A stretch of 33,469 nt of DNA from Lishizhenia tianjinensis (GCA_945902115.1 CAMDLY010000026.1:1-33469), one strand, 5' to 3'. Counted from the first letter of the stretch, positions 8,511 through 15,456 are shown. A program made the numbers and translations. Notes: a model not told the origin generated them from the sequence alone.

Positions 8511-9721
8511 AAGATAAAATCAGCAAGCTTTCGATGGATGCTTTTCGCTACGAACTTCCGGAAAATAAAATTGCTTTTTTTCCTTTAGAACCGCGAGACT
8601 CAAGTAAATTACTTGTTTATCGAGAGGGCCTTATTACAGATAAATATTACAAGGAACTGAACGAACAGCTACCTGAAAACACCCTATTGATCGCCAACAA
8701 CACCAAAGTAGTAGAAGCACGGCTCTTATTTGAAAAATCCAGCGGGGCAAAAATTGAGGTGTTTTGTTTGGAACCCGATACGCGCTATGCAGATGTGGTG
8801 ACAGGGATGCAGCAAAAGGGTAGTGTTTTTTGGAAATGCCTGATCGGAGGTGCTAAAAAATGGAAAGACGAAGTCTTGACGCTGACAAAGGGTGACATTA
8901 CGCTCAAAGTGAAAAAAACAGAAATAACGGGAAGTCCATCCCTACTGTGCTTCGACTGGAGTGCGGGAAACATTAGCTTCGCTGAAATACTGCATATTTT
9001 CGGAAATATTCCGCTACCGCCCTACATAAAACGTCAAGTAACTCCCCACGATCACCTGGGTTATCAAACGGTGTATGCACAACACGACGGTTCGGTGGCT
9101 GCACCAACAGCAGGTCTACATTTTACGGAAAACTTACTGAATCGTCTCAAAGCAACAAATATTCATACCCATTTCGTCACACTACACGTGGGTGCGGGAA
9201 CATTCATGCCCGTGAAGTCATCGACACTGGGAGATCATGAGATGCACGCAGAATACATCGATGTTTCTAAATCTTTTATTTTAAATTTCTTAGAACATCG
9301 TGGAGCCAAAGTGTGCGTGGGTACAACATCGCTGCGCACCTTAGAAACATTGTATTGGATGGGTGTTAAAGTGCTTACCCAACCAACTGACAACCTGGAA
9401 GGACTTAAAATCACCCAATGGGATGCCTACGAACTCCCGCAAGATACTCCGTGCAATACCGCCTTAAACGCTTTGGTGCATTGGATGTATGATAAGGATG
9501 TAGAAAATCTTGTGTTACCAACGCAATTGTTAATTGCTCCTGGCTATACCATTCGTTCCGTTGATGGTATTCTGACTAATTTCCATCAGCCGGAGTCTAC
9601 CTTGCTCCTGTTGATTCATGGGTTTGTTGGAGAGGATTGGAAACGCATATATGATCACGCTTTGTCAAATGATTACCGTTTTTTAAGTTTTGGGGACGGC
9701 AGTCTTTTGTGGAAAAGATAG
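8504..9721 (+). CDS. queA: QueA: SAM:tRNA ribosyltransferase-isomerase
   Basis: A 405-residue enzyme of queuosine synthesis that moves the ribosyl part of SAM to 7-aminomethyl-7-deazaguanine in tRNA, giving epoxyqueuosine. Family motifs in order are FRYELPENKIAFFPLEPRDSS near the N-terminus, VAAPTAGLHF, TLHVGAGTFMPVK, TTSLRTLE, and TNFHQPESTLLLLIHGFVG near the end. It is longer than the roughly 350 residues of the E. coli enzyme, with extra sequence in the middle. The ATG at 8504 overlaps the stop codon of the preceding gene. The last 24 codons and the stop are part of a 76-bp sequence duplicated exactly at 15483-15558. The -33 element of the downstream tRNA promoter lies inside its final codons. 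Confidence 0.94.
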   Translation: MLKDKISKLSMDAFRYELPENKIAFFPLEPRDSSKLLVYREGLITDKYYKELNEQLPENTLLIANNTKVVEARLLFEKSSGAKIEVFCLEPDTRYADVVTGMQQKGSVFWKCLIGGAKKWKDEVLTLTKGDITLKVKKTEITGSPSLLCFDWSAGNISFAEILHIFGNIPLPPYIKRQVTPHDHLGYQTVYAQHDGSVAAPTAGLHFTENLLNRLKATNIHTHFVTLHVGAGTFMPVKSSTLGDHEMHAEYIDVSKSFILNFLEHRGAKVCVGTTSLRTLETLYWMGVKVLTQPTDNLEGLKITQWDAYELPQDTPCNTALNALVHWMYDKDVENLVLPTQLLIAPGYTIRSVDGILTNFHQPESTLLLLIHGFVGEDWKRIYDHALSNDYRFLSFGDGSLLWKR

Positions 9722-9724
9722 GTT
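9649..9724 (+). repeat. 76-bp direct repeat, copy A (queA 3' end)
   Basis: These 76 bases, from the second half of an Ile codon through the queA TAG plus 3 nt, recur without a mismatch at 15483-15558 in the same orientation. To the left, weaker similarity appears to continue for about 17 nt (9632-9648 against 15466-15482, 10 of 17 matching by eye). To the right the copies diverge at once. The two copies bracket a 5.8-kb segment. Confidence 0.97.
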
Positions 9725-9735
9725 GATTAACTTTG
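9706..9735 (+). promoter_or_regulatory. Bacteroidetes-type promoter of tRNA-Pro
   Basis: The -33 TTTG at 9706-9709, an 18-bp spacer, and the -7 box TAACTTTG at 9728-9735 match the TTG / TAnnTTTG Bacteroidetes consensus. The box ends 6 nt before the mature tRNA 5' end at 9742. The -33 element lies within the queA coding sequence and within repeat copy A, while the -7 box lies just outside the repeat. Confidence 0.8.
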
Positions 9736-9741
9736 TATCAT

Positions 9742-9815
9742 CGGGATGTAGCGCAGTCCGGTAGCGTACACGTCTGGGGGGCGTGTGGTCGCAGGCTCGA
9801 ATCCTGTCATTCCGA
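9742..9815 (+). tRNA. tRNA-Pro (anticodon GGG)
   Basis: A 74-nt cloverleaf. The acceptor arm is CGGGATG paired with CATTCCG, with one G-T wobble. The D arm is GCGC/GCGT, the anticodon stem CACGT/GCGTG encloses the loop CTGGGGG with anticodon GGG, and the T arm is GCAGG/CCTGT with loop CTCGAAT. The discriminator base is A9815. No CCA is encoded (CTTTTT follows), so the tail must be added post-transcriptionally. The T-run directly after may end transcription. Confidence 0.95.
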
Positions 9816-9846
9816 CTTTTTACACACAAATTTCGTGAGTAACCAA

Positions 9847-10026
9847 TTAAATAATTTTTTTCAACTCACTTATCACCTTCTTCATCTCCTCATTATCCTT
9901 CTCTGTCTGAAATTTCTGATCCAAATAGGGTTTAACTTTGTTCCAGAAAATAAAATAATGAAGGAGCAATACTCCTGACCAAAGAAGAATGGAAAAAGAA
10001 AAGAATAGCAAAGGAAGAATACACCC
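9847..10026 (-). pseudogene. Possible gene remnant in the 9816-10131 gap
   Basis: The 316-nt stretch between the tRNA and the next gene holds no convincing intact gene. On the minus strand a frame stays open for 59 codons, bounded upstream by a stop at 10027-10029. It reads as a hydrophobic segment (PLLFFSFSILLWSGVLLLHY), then a charged helix (YLDQKFQTEKDNEEMKKVIS) and a stop codon. It has no plausible start codon. The arrangement (membrane helix, then a W/K/E-rich helix) vaguely resembles the end of short 2TM-type membrane proteins. It could be the tail of a decayed gene or a chance open frame; confidence is low. Confidence 0.25.
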
Positions 10027-10131
10027 TCAAGTAGCATAGCATCAGGGGGAAATAAATCGACTGAAACTTCAATTATGCCAGTTAGATCATTCTAGAATAA
10101 ATTAATATCTTTATAACATAATTTTTACGAT

Positions 10132-10608
10132 ATGCGAAATAGTTTACTCCTCACCCTTTTCTTACTAGGCTCTTTTTCATCCTTCTCCCAACAAATCGTG
10201 CGTTCCACTATCGGCTCAATCGGTTCTACGATGGGAAATGGAACAGTTACAATTCAACAAACAGCCGGTCAACCAAGCGCAACTTCTTTTGTGAAAAGCG
10301 AAAATGGTTCGGCACTTCGACAGGGATTTCACCAACCGTATTATTATGAAATTGAGCGCAATGATTTGAATGCTGCTATCTTTCCAAATCCGAACAACGG
10401 TCAATTTTCTTTTCAAGTGGATTTAGAAGCAAATGAAACCTTTAACTATGTATTGTCAGATCAAAACGGTAGAGAAATTCTAAAAAATATTGGTGATGGA
10501 AATCAATTAACCCAAGTTTCGATTGAACAACCTGCCACGGGTTTGTATCATTTACAAATCACGAGCGGAAAACGCATTTCATCCTTTAAAATCTCCGTAA
10601 TTCATTAA
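10132..10608 (+). CDS. Small secreted protein with T9SS type A sorting domain
   Basis: A 158-residue protein. The signal peptide is MRNSLLLTLFLLGSFSSFSQ. A short mature part of about 60 residues (rich in Gly, Thr and Gln) precedes a type A sorting domain at about 80-158. That domain starts AIFPNPNNGQFSF and carries the usual GLYHLQITSGKR strand near the end. In such short proteins most of the sequence is the sorting tail, so the cargo function is unclear. It is first in a closely spaced three-gene set (6 nt to the next gene, then 22 nt), ended by the terminator at 13290-13317, so a joint surface role is likely. A -7-like TATCTTTA about 20 nt upstream is imperfect. Confidence 0.82.
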   Translation: MRNSLLLTLFLLGSFSSFSQQIVRSTIGSIGSTMGNGTVTIQQTAGQPSATSFVKSENGSALRQGFHQPYYYEIERNDLNAAIFPNPNNGQFSFQVDLEANETFNYVLSDQNGREILKNIGDGNQLTQVSIEQPATGLYHLQITSGKRISSFKISVIH

Positions 10609-10614
10609 TAAATT

Positions 10615-11247
10615 ATGAAAAAAATCATTTTTTCTCTTTCCCTATTTGCGTTGAGTTTTGGCTCAAAAGCGCAAGACGGAAAACTTGTTCAGCAAGTAAA
10701 TTTCAATGCCGGAAAAACATTTTCTAGCTTCTTGTATACAGATGCCAATGGAAATAAAGACGAAAATTTAAGTTATCGTTCGGGAAATACTTACAATTTA
10801 AGTATAGGATTGGGCTTTGGTTCAAAACACCTATTGAGACCTGAAATTCAATATAGCGAGTTGGGTGCAACATCTAGCTTTTTAGATGCACCCTTAGATT
10901 GGAAATTAAATTATCTAGGAGTAGGAGCAACATATTTGTACAAAGCTCTGAATAAAGAGACTATTTCACTTTCTCCTGGGGTTATTGTTGGATATGAATA
11001 CTTGTTGAAAGGCGAACAAACCGTTGGAAATACACGATACGACTTAAACCAATTGGATGCAATTAAAACATGGGACTTAAACACGGGCTTGCTACTCAAT
11101 AGTCGTTTCAAAGTCACAGAATCTCTGTATCTGAATTTCGAATACCGATTTAACATTGGCTTGAATCAAATTGAAAATCAAGACCAAGGAGAAAAATCAA
11201 AAAACATTGGACATAAAGCCCTGTTGGGATTGTCTTTTAACCTTTAA
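10615..11247 (+). CDS. Outer-membrane beta-barrel protein
   Basis: A 210-residue protein with signal peptide MKKIIFSLSLFALSFGSKAQ. The mature part is a run of amphipathic strands of 8-12 residues with aromatic girdles (YNLSIGLGFGSK, LNYLGVGATYLYK, LYLNFEYRFNIGL) and ends in LLGLSFNL, an aromatic/aliphatic terminal strand typical of BAM-inserted barrels. It resembles the outer-membrane beta-barrel domain family common in Bacteroidota (the PorT/OmpA-barrel-like group). It lies between a T9SS-exported protein and a fibre-like protein with very short gaps, suggesting they form or anchor one surface structure. The exact function is not recognisable. Confidence 0.78.
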   Translation: MKKIIFSLSLFALSFGSKAQDGKLVQQVNFNAGKTFSSFLYTDANGNKDENLSYRSGNTYNLSIGLGFGSKHLLRPEIQYSELGATSSFLDAPLDWKLNYLGVGATYLYKALNKETISLSPGVIVGYEYLLKGEQTVGNTRYDLNQLDAIKTWDLNTGLLLNSRFKVTESLYLNFEYRFNIGLNQIENQDQGEKSKNIGHKALLGLSFNL

Positions 11248-11269
11248 ATAAATGCTTAAACATAGAATT

Positions 11270-13270
11270 ATGAAAAACGTCATTTTTAGTTTATTTACTA
11301 TTGTATTTACAGTTAGTCTTTTTGCGCAACAAGCACCTCCACAAGGGATTAATTATCAAGCGATGGTTTATGCACCATATGGAAATCAACAAGTGGGTGT
11401 AAACAGTGCAGGACAAATTCCTGCTAATACGAAACAAGTTCTGGTGAAATTTACGTTGGAAGAAGGAAACAACGGTCCAGTGATTTATGAAGAAACACAT
11501 ACCGATACCACCGACCAATATGGTTTGTTGAACACGGTGATTGGAACAGGAACTCCAACATCTAACAGTCCGGGATTATTTAACCAAATTGATTGGAGTT
11601 TGGGAGATCCGTATTTGCGTGTTAGCATAACCTTAACAGAATACAATTCCACGGTTTCATCGTATCAGAAGTTATGGAGCGTACCTTATGCTTTGTATGC
11701 GGATGAGGCTAACTCAGCGGATTATGCAACCAACAGCGGTCACGCTGATTCTTCAGATTATGCCAATCAAGCAGGAAATGGCATCACAGGAGTAACTGAT
11801 AATGGAGATGGCACCTTGACTTTTAATTATTTTAATGGAAGTATCTACACAACAGGAGTTTTAATTGGTTTAATGGGACAACAAGGACCAGCAGGACAAA
11901 ATGGAACAAATGGAACAAACGGACCAAGTGCTTATGACATTTGGTTATCACAAGGAAACACTGGAACGGAACAAGATTTTTTGAATAGTTTAACTGGCCA
12001 ACAAGGAACTCCTGGTTCGCAAAATGCTTGGAGTTTAACTGGAAATACAGGAACAAACCCAACAACTAATTTTATTGGAACCACCGATGCGCAAGATTGG
12101 GCGATTAAAACGAATAATATAGAAAGAATGAGAGTTACTTCTTCTGGAAATCTTGGCATTGGGACGAGTAGTCCTGCTTCAAATTTAGAAGTTGTTGGTT
12201 TATCGAAATTTGGAATTGGAGGTCAAGCATCAATGGAGCTTTCTTGGGATAATGGCACTCTACTTTCACCTTTAGCTACTTTAAACTCACACTCAGGTGG
12301 GTTAATAAAAGCACCGTTACAAAGTAATTTAATAATGCAAATACGCGGAAACCATTTTGATGATGGATTAATGGTTGTTACAGATAAAAATTTAGATGGG
12401 ACTCCTGATGCAATTCCTTTCAAGGTTCTTTCTAATGGAAATGTTGGAGTTGGGCGATCTATGCCCACTCAACAATTTCACGTTAATAACGACGTTTCTG
12501 GCTCTGATAGTTCTTTTGTTGTAACAGCTGATGGAAAGGTTGGAATTGGGACAAACGCGCCAGATGGGAAATTTCATATTGTTGATAATGCCGGTTCGTT
12601 TTATAGAGATTTTGGAGGGACCACTTGGATTTCTAGGAGTTCTGGGAATGTGCTTTTTTTAACTAATTCAGGGAACTCAACAACTAATACAAGTATATTG
12701 ACATTTCAAAGAGGAGATGGTTCTGGTAGTGATGCTGCATTTTTAACAAGCAGTAATGGTTTAAATGGGGTTAATGCATTTTCTTTTTCAATTGGTGGTG
12801 CAATTCGACAAGTTTGGAATTCAAATGGTAATATTGGAATTGGTACAGGCACACCCGACGCTCTTTTAAGTGTAAACGGTAATGCATCCAAAGCTGGTGG
12901 AGGCTCTTGGGCTACGTTTTCAGATAAGCGAGTTAAGCATGACATAAATCAATTTAATGATGGATTGGATGTATTAATGAAATTGAACCCAGTAACGTTT
13001 AAATACAATGAAAAGTCAGGTTATACAGATGTAAACAAAACCTTTGTAGGTTTCATAGCACAAGATGTTGAGCAAGTTGCACCTTATATGGTTAATATAT
13101 ATGACGATTCAAATGGCCCTAGCGGTCTTTCTGACAAACGACAATTTGACGAAAGTGCTTTGAATAAAATTCTCGTAAATGCTGTTCAAGAGCAACAAGC
13201 GCAAATAGAACAATTGAAAAGGGAATTGGAGGAAATGAAAACGGCAATTAAAGAGTTGAAGAAGAATTAA
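11270..13270 (+). CDS. Collagen-like surface fibre protein with S74 chaperone domain
   Basis: A 666-residue secreted protein. The ATG at 11270 opens a signal peptide (MKNVIFSLFTIVFTVSLFAQ); an ATG at 11252 is in frame but less suitable. Residues about 20-150 form the domain often found in Bacteroidota cell-surface proteins (PPQGINYQAMVY, then LWSVPYALYAD). A short collagen-like Gly-x-y stretch follows (GQQGPAGQNGTNGTNGPS), then SAYDIWLSQGNTGTEQDFLN at about residue 220, a motif seen next to collagen-like tracts and in phage tail fibres. Repeats of the NLGIGTSSP / NVGVG type lie between. The C-terminus is a peptidase S74-type intramolecular chaperone: SDKRVKHDINQF at about 551, then FVGFIAQDVEQVAP. 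The Ser551/Lys556 pair matches the positions that cut the chaperone off in phage tail spikes. It ends in a coiled coil (about 630-666). The terminator at 13290 follows. Confidence 0.88.
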   Translation: MKNVIFSLFTIVFTVSLFAQQAPPQGINYQAMVYAPYGNQQVGVNSAGQIPANTKQVLVKFTLEEGNNGPVIYEETHTDTTDQYGLLNTVIGTGTPTSNSPGLFNQIDWSLGDPYLRVSITLTEYNSTVSSYQKLWSVPYALYADEANSADYATNSGHADSSDYANQAGNGITGVTDNGDGTLTFNYFNGSIYTTGVLIGLMGQQGPAGQNGTNGTNGPSAYDIWLSQGNTGTEQDFLNSLTGQQGTPGSQNAWSLTGNTGTNPTTNFIGTTDAQDWAIKTNNIERMRVTSSGNLGIGTSSPASNLEVVGLSKFGIGGQASMELSWDNGTLLSPLATLNSHSGGLIKAPLQSNLIMQIRGNHFDDGLMVVTDKNLDGTPDAIPFKVLSNGNVGVGRSMPTQQFHVNNDVSGSDSSFVVTADGKVGIGTNAPDGKFHIVDNAGSFYRDFGGTTWISRSSGNVLFLTNSGNSTTNTSILTFQRGDGSGSDAAFLTSSNGLNGVNAFSFSIGGAIRQVWNSNGNIGIGTGTPDALLSVNGNASKAGGGSWATFSDKRVKHDINQFNDGLDVLMKLNPVTFKYNEKSGYTDVNKTFVGFIAQDVEQVAPYMVNIYDDSNGPSGLSDKRQFDESALNKILVNAVQEQQAQIEQLKRELEEMKTAIKELKKN

Positions 13271-13289
13271 TTCACTATCAAAAATTTTT

Positions 13290-13317
13290 AAAACCACCTC
13301 ACTCGGGGTGGTTTTTT
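13290..13317 (+). terminator. Rho-independent terminator
   Basis: A perfect 9-bp stem AAAACCACC / GGTGGTTTT encloses the 8-nt loop TCACTCGG, and a run of T follows. It lies 19 nt after the stop codon of the S74-domain gene and closes the 10132-13270 unit. Confidence 0.85.
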
Positions 13318-13334
13318 GTTTTGTGGGGTTTGGG

Positions 13335-13440
13335 AAACCATTGAAATGGTTGGGGGATGTGTGGTTATTCTCCTAGGTGTCGGATTAATCCGACACCTAG
13401 GAGGTGGTTAATGGGATTTCAATATCATTTCAACGATTTA
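13335..13440 (+). repeat. Transposase-flanking element, copy 1 (34-bp perfect palindrome)
   Basis: The constant left part is AAACCATTGAAATGGTT (13335-13351), itself able to fold with AACCATT/AATGGTT, followed by GGGGGATGTGTGGTTAT. The centre is a perfect palindrome at 13370-13403, of which one half is CTCCTAGGTGTCGGATT. The constant right part holds ATGGGATT (13411-13418) and ATCATTTCAACGATTTA (13424-13440). TTGAAATG on the left (13341-13348) can pair with CATTTCAA on the right (13426-13433), which would enclose the central hairpin. Its last 3 bases are the transposase stop codon. Confidence 0.85.
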
Positions 13441-13887
13441 ATCATTATCCATTTTTACATCCTCAAACCCATGCAATTGTATGAATTTAATGTATTCCGA
13501 TTCAAATGTTTTATTATTGTGATGTTGTTTTTGGTCGCGAATGTAACGGTACACATTATCCACTGCGGAATGTGAAACACCAAACGCACCAAACCCTCGC
13601 TGCCAACTAAATTTTTCGGGAGTTGAATTATTGCTGTTTACAAAATGAGAGCTGCTCCCTTTAATCTGTTTAATAATATCCGTGATTGATATTTGAGGAT
13701 TGATTCCAAATAAACAATGAACATGGTCCGGCATTCCATTGACAATACTCACCATACAACCCATTTTTTTCAATTCCTCTTTTAGAAAACTAAATAATTT
13801 TTGTTCCATTTTTGAATGAATTAGAGGTATTCTGTTTTTTGTTGACCAAACGGCATGAACCCAAATTTTTGAATACGATTTTGACAT
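13438..13887 (-). CDS. REP-associated/IS200-type Y1 transposase (HUH)
   Basis: A 149-residue single-strand DNA transposase of the Y1_Tnp (Transposase_17) family. It starts MSKSYSKIWVHAVWSTKNRI, where the WSTKNR region is typical of the family. The HUH metal-binding motif is H55-V-H57 in GMPDHVHCLF. The catalytic tyrosine is probably Y115 in YIRDQKQHH (Y113 is also close). The FSWQRGFGAFGVSHS region near residue 93 is characteristic of this branch. These enzymes recognise hairpins in single-stranded DNA, nick them and hold the 5' end through the Tyr. All key residues are present and the frame is intact, so it may be active. Its natural substrates here are the two flanking elements; the 3' end of the gene runs into copy 1. 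Confidence 0.93.
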   Translation of the reverse strand: MSKSYSKIWVHAVWSTKNRIPLIHSKMEQKLFSFLKEELKKMGCMVSIVNGMPDHVHCLFGINPQISITDIIKQIKGSSSHFVNSNNSTPEKFSWQRGFGAFGVSHSAVDNVYRYIRDQKQHHNNKTFESEYIKFIQLHGFEDVKMDND

Positions 13888-14012
13888 TTTTAATTTTTTT
13901 TCTATTGAAGTTACGTCTTAAAAAGATTATTTTATAATCATTATTTTGATTGTTTATTCGTATATTTAGTTGGAGAGAATTTATGATGAGAAATTGTTTT
14001 AGAGGCTTGAGT

Positions 14013-14115
14013 AAACCATTGAAATGGTTTGGGGATTGTGTGGTTATAAACCCATAATATGGGTTGCATCCATGGGATTGAATCGTGGTAATATGATAAT
14101 CATTTCAACGATTTA
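14013..14115 (+). repeat. Transposase-flanking element, copy 2 (17-bp palindrome)
   Basis: The left part AAACCATTGAAATGGTT (14013-14029) and the following GGGGATTGTGTGGTTAT agree with copy 1 apart from one T inserted and one G/T change. The central palindrome is unrelated to that of copy 1: AACCCATAATATGGGTT at 14049-14065. The right part again has ATGGGATT (14072-14079) and an exact ATCATTTCAACGATTTA (14099-14115), with about 14 nt more between them than in copy 1. It is oriented the same way as copy 1 and lies upstream of the transposase start. The rest of the 13888-14250 gap holds AT-rich sequence and the inverted repeat at 14168-14209. Confidence 0.85.
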
Positions 14116-14167
14116 TCCCCCAAATCGAGCACGAAATCAATAAACATCAGATAATCTCAATCCCTTC

Positions 14168-14209
14168 TTAATGACGAAAAATGAAGAAAATATATTTTTT
14201 CGTCATTAA
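14168..14209. promoter_or_regulatory. 14-bp perfect inverted repeat upstream of the ATPase gene
   Basis: TTAATGACGAAAAA (14168-14181) and TTTTTCGTCATTAA (14196-14209) are exact inverted copies separated by 14 nt. The right arm ends 6 nt before the -7 box at 14216, placing the repeat over the -33 region. A dimeric-repressor operator is the simplest reading. It could instead be a terminator-like hairpin for upstream transcription or the end of a transposed unit. No regulator gene is nearby. Confidence 0.6.
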
Positions 14210-14215
14210 CATTCG

Positions 14216-14223
14216 TATATTTG
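14216..14223 (+). promoter_or_regulatory. -7 box (TATATTTG) of the ATPase gene
   Basis: TATATTTG fits TAnnTTTG and ends 27 nt before the TTG start at 14251. It overlaps the earlier in-frame TTG at 14221, which makes that codon an unlikely start. No clear -33 TTG exists because the inverted repeat occupies the region. Confidence 0.5.
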
Positions 14224-14250
14224 AACTTCATTTATAAAACAATTACTATT

Positions 14251-15456
14251 TTGATTCGGCGAGAAATTTATTTGCAGAAGCTTCATCAGTTAAAAGACCA
14301 TGACCTAATAAAAGTGGTCACAGGTATTAGACGGAGTGGAAAGTCTACTTTGTTGGAGGCTTTTAAAAATGACTTAATAGAGAGTGGAATAGCACAAGGA
14401 GATATATTTTTTTTGAATTTTGAAGAACGTGAAAATTTGCACCTTACAGAATGGACCGCGCTCTATGACGAGATTATAAAATCGCGTTTATCAGAAAAAA
14501 AAACATATATTTTTCTGGATGAAGTTCAGTTGGTAACTAATTTTGAAAAACTAATTAATGCGCTTTATTCCAAGAAAAACATAGATTTATATGTGACAGG
14601 TTCCAATGCTTATTTGCTTTCTAGTGAACTCGCTACTTTGCTTACAGGCAGATACATTGCCATAAACGTTCAGCCTTATTCATTTGCAGAATACGTCGAA
14701 GCAAACAAAGAAGAGAAAAATACCGATAGGTTATTTCGCCAATACATAAATACGAGTAGTTTTCCCGGAGCAGTAACACTAGCGCAAAGCGATCAAACTT
14801 TAGTAAACGATTATTTGCAATCCATTTATGATACAGTAATTATAAAAGATATCGCACAGCGTAATAAATTGCGTAATTTGAATAACTTGCACCGTGTCAT
14901 TAGTTTTGTTTTTGATTGTGTTGGATCGTACATCTCCCCAACCAATATTGCTGCAGAACTTAGTAAAAAACCATCAAAATCTATTTCTCATAACACGATT
15001 ATCAAGTACTTGGAATTTTTGACTAACTCATATATTATTTATCCTGCCCCACGTTTCGATATAAAAGGAAAGGAATTATTAACCACTAATCAAAAATATT
15101 ATCTAGTGGATTTAGGGTTGAAAAATATAACTACAACCAATAAATACGATTCGGATTTAGGTCGAAAATTGGAGAATGTTGTTTATTTTGAATTACTAAG
15201 ACGCGGTGGAAAAATTTATGTTGGAAAAAACAACGACAAGGAGATTGATTTTATCGTGCAAAAACCCAGTAATGAAAGGGAATATTATCAGGTAGCTCAT
15301 AGTGTTAATGACGAAAAAACATTTAATCGAGAGATTTCGGCATTTAGAAACATTCGTGATAATTATCCAAAATTTTTACTTACATTAGACTATGATAGCG
15401 TCAATATTGATGGCGTGCAAAAGATAAATGTTATAGATTGGTTATTAAATCAGTAA
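14251..15456 (+). CDS. AAA_14 / DUF4143 orphan ATPase
   Basis: A 401-residue protein of the large ATP-binding family with an AAA_14 domain followed by DUF4143. Walker A is GIRRSGKST (residues 25-33, Lys31). Walker B is TYIFLDEVQ (Asp90, Glu91). The sensor region VTGSNAYLLSSELATLLTGR and the family motif PYSFAEY follow. A winged-helix-like middle (residues about 240-310) leads to a C-terminal restriction-endonuclease-like fold with DLGLKN, LENVVYFELLRRG and KEIDFIVQ. The biological role of these proteins is poorly known. No ATG exists near the expected start; TTG at 14251 gives the usual family beginning (MIRREIYLQKLHQLKD). It stands alone, flanked by the inverted repeat and by repeat copy B 26 nt after its stop codon. 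Confidence 0.9.
   Translation: MIRREIYLQKLHQLKDHDLIKVVTGIRRSGKSTLLEAFKNDLIESGIAQGDIFFLNFEERENLHLTEWTALYDEIIKSRLSEKKTYIFLDEVQLVTNFEKLINALYSKKNIDLYVTGSNAYLLSSELATLLTGRYIAINVQPYSFAEYVEANKEEKNTDRLFRQYINTSSFPGAVTLAQSDQTLVNDYLQSIYDTVIIKDIAQRNKLRNLNNLHRVISFVFDCVGSYISPTNIAAELSKKPSKSISHNTIIKYLEFLTNSYIIYPAPRFDIKGKELLTTNQKYYLVDLGLKNITTTNKYDSDLGRKLENVVYFELLRRGGKIYVGKNNDKEIDFIVQKPSNEREYYQVAHSVNDEKTFNREISAFRNIRDNYPKFLLTLDYDSVNIDGVQKINVIDWLLNQ

Larger units (their letters stand above)
13335..14115 (-). mobile_element. RAYT/REP-like unit: transposase gene between two scaffold elements
   Basis: A Y1-transposase gene (13438-13887, minus) is flanked by two directly repeated, partly identical elements (13335-13440 and 14013-14115). 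Single-copy HUH transposases bracketed by imperfect palindromic elements are the known REP-associated (REPtron) arrangement; it could also be a diverged IS200-type insertion with its two ends. No target duplication can be defined. The boundaries given are those of the outer element copies. Confidence 0.6.

Noticed and set aside
9742-9815. tRNA-Pro as the integration site of an island
   Set aside because: No second copy of the tRNA 3' end occurs near 15483 or elsewhere in the window; the duplicated sequence is the queA tail.
9733-9978. Plus-strand open frame of 81 codons over the tRNA
   Set aside because: It reads straight through the tRNA-Pro gene and has no protein-like composition.
13370-13403. 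Palindrome as transcription terminator of the transposase or the S74 gene
   Set aside because: It has no loop and no following T-run on either strand, and the S74 gene already has a good terminator at 13290-13317.
13357-13575. 72-codon plus-strand frame across element copy 1
   Set aside because: It crosses the palindrome and runs antisense to the transposase gene, whose HUH and Tyr motifs are clear.
13335-14115. Diversity-generating retroelement or retron
   Set aside because: There is no reverse transcriptase gene, and the variable part is a palindrome rather than an adenine-mutated template/variable repeat pair.
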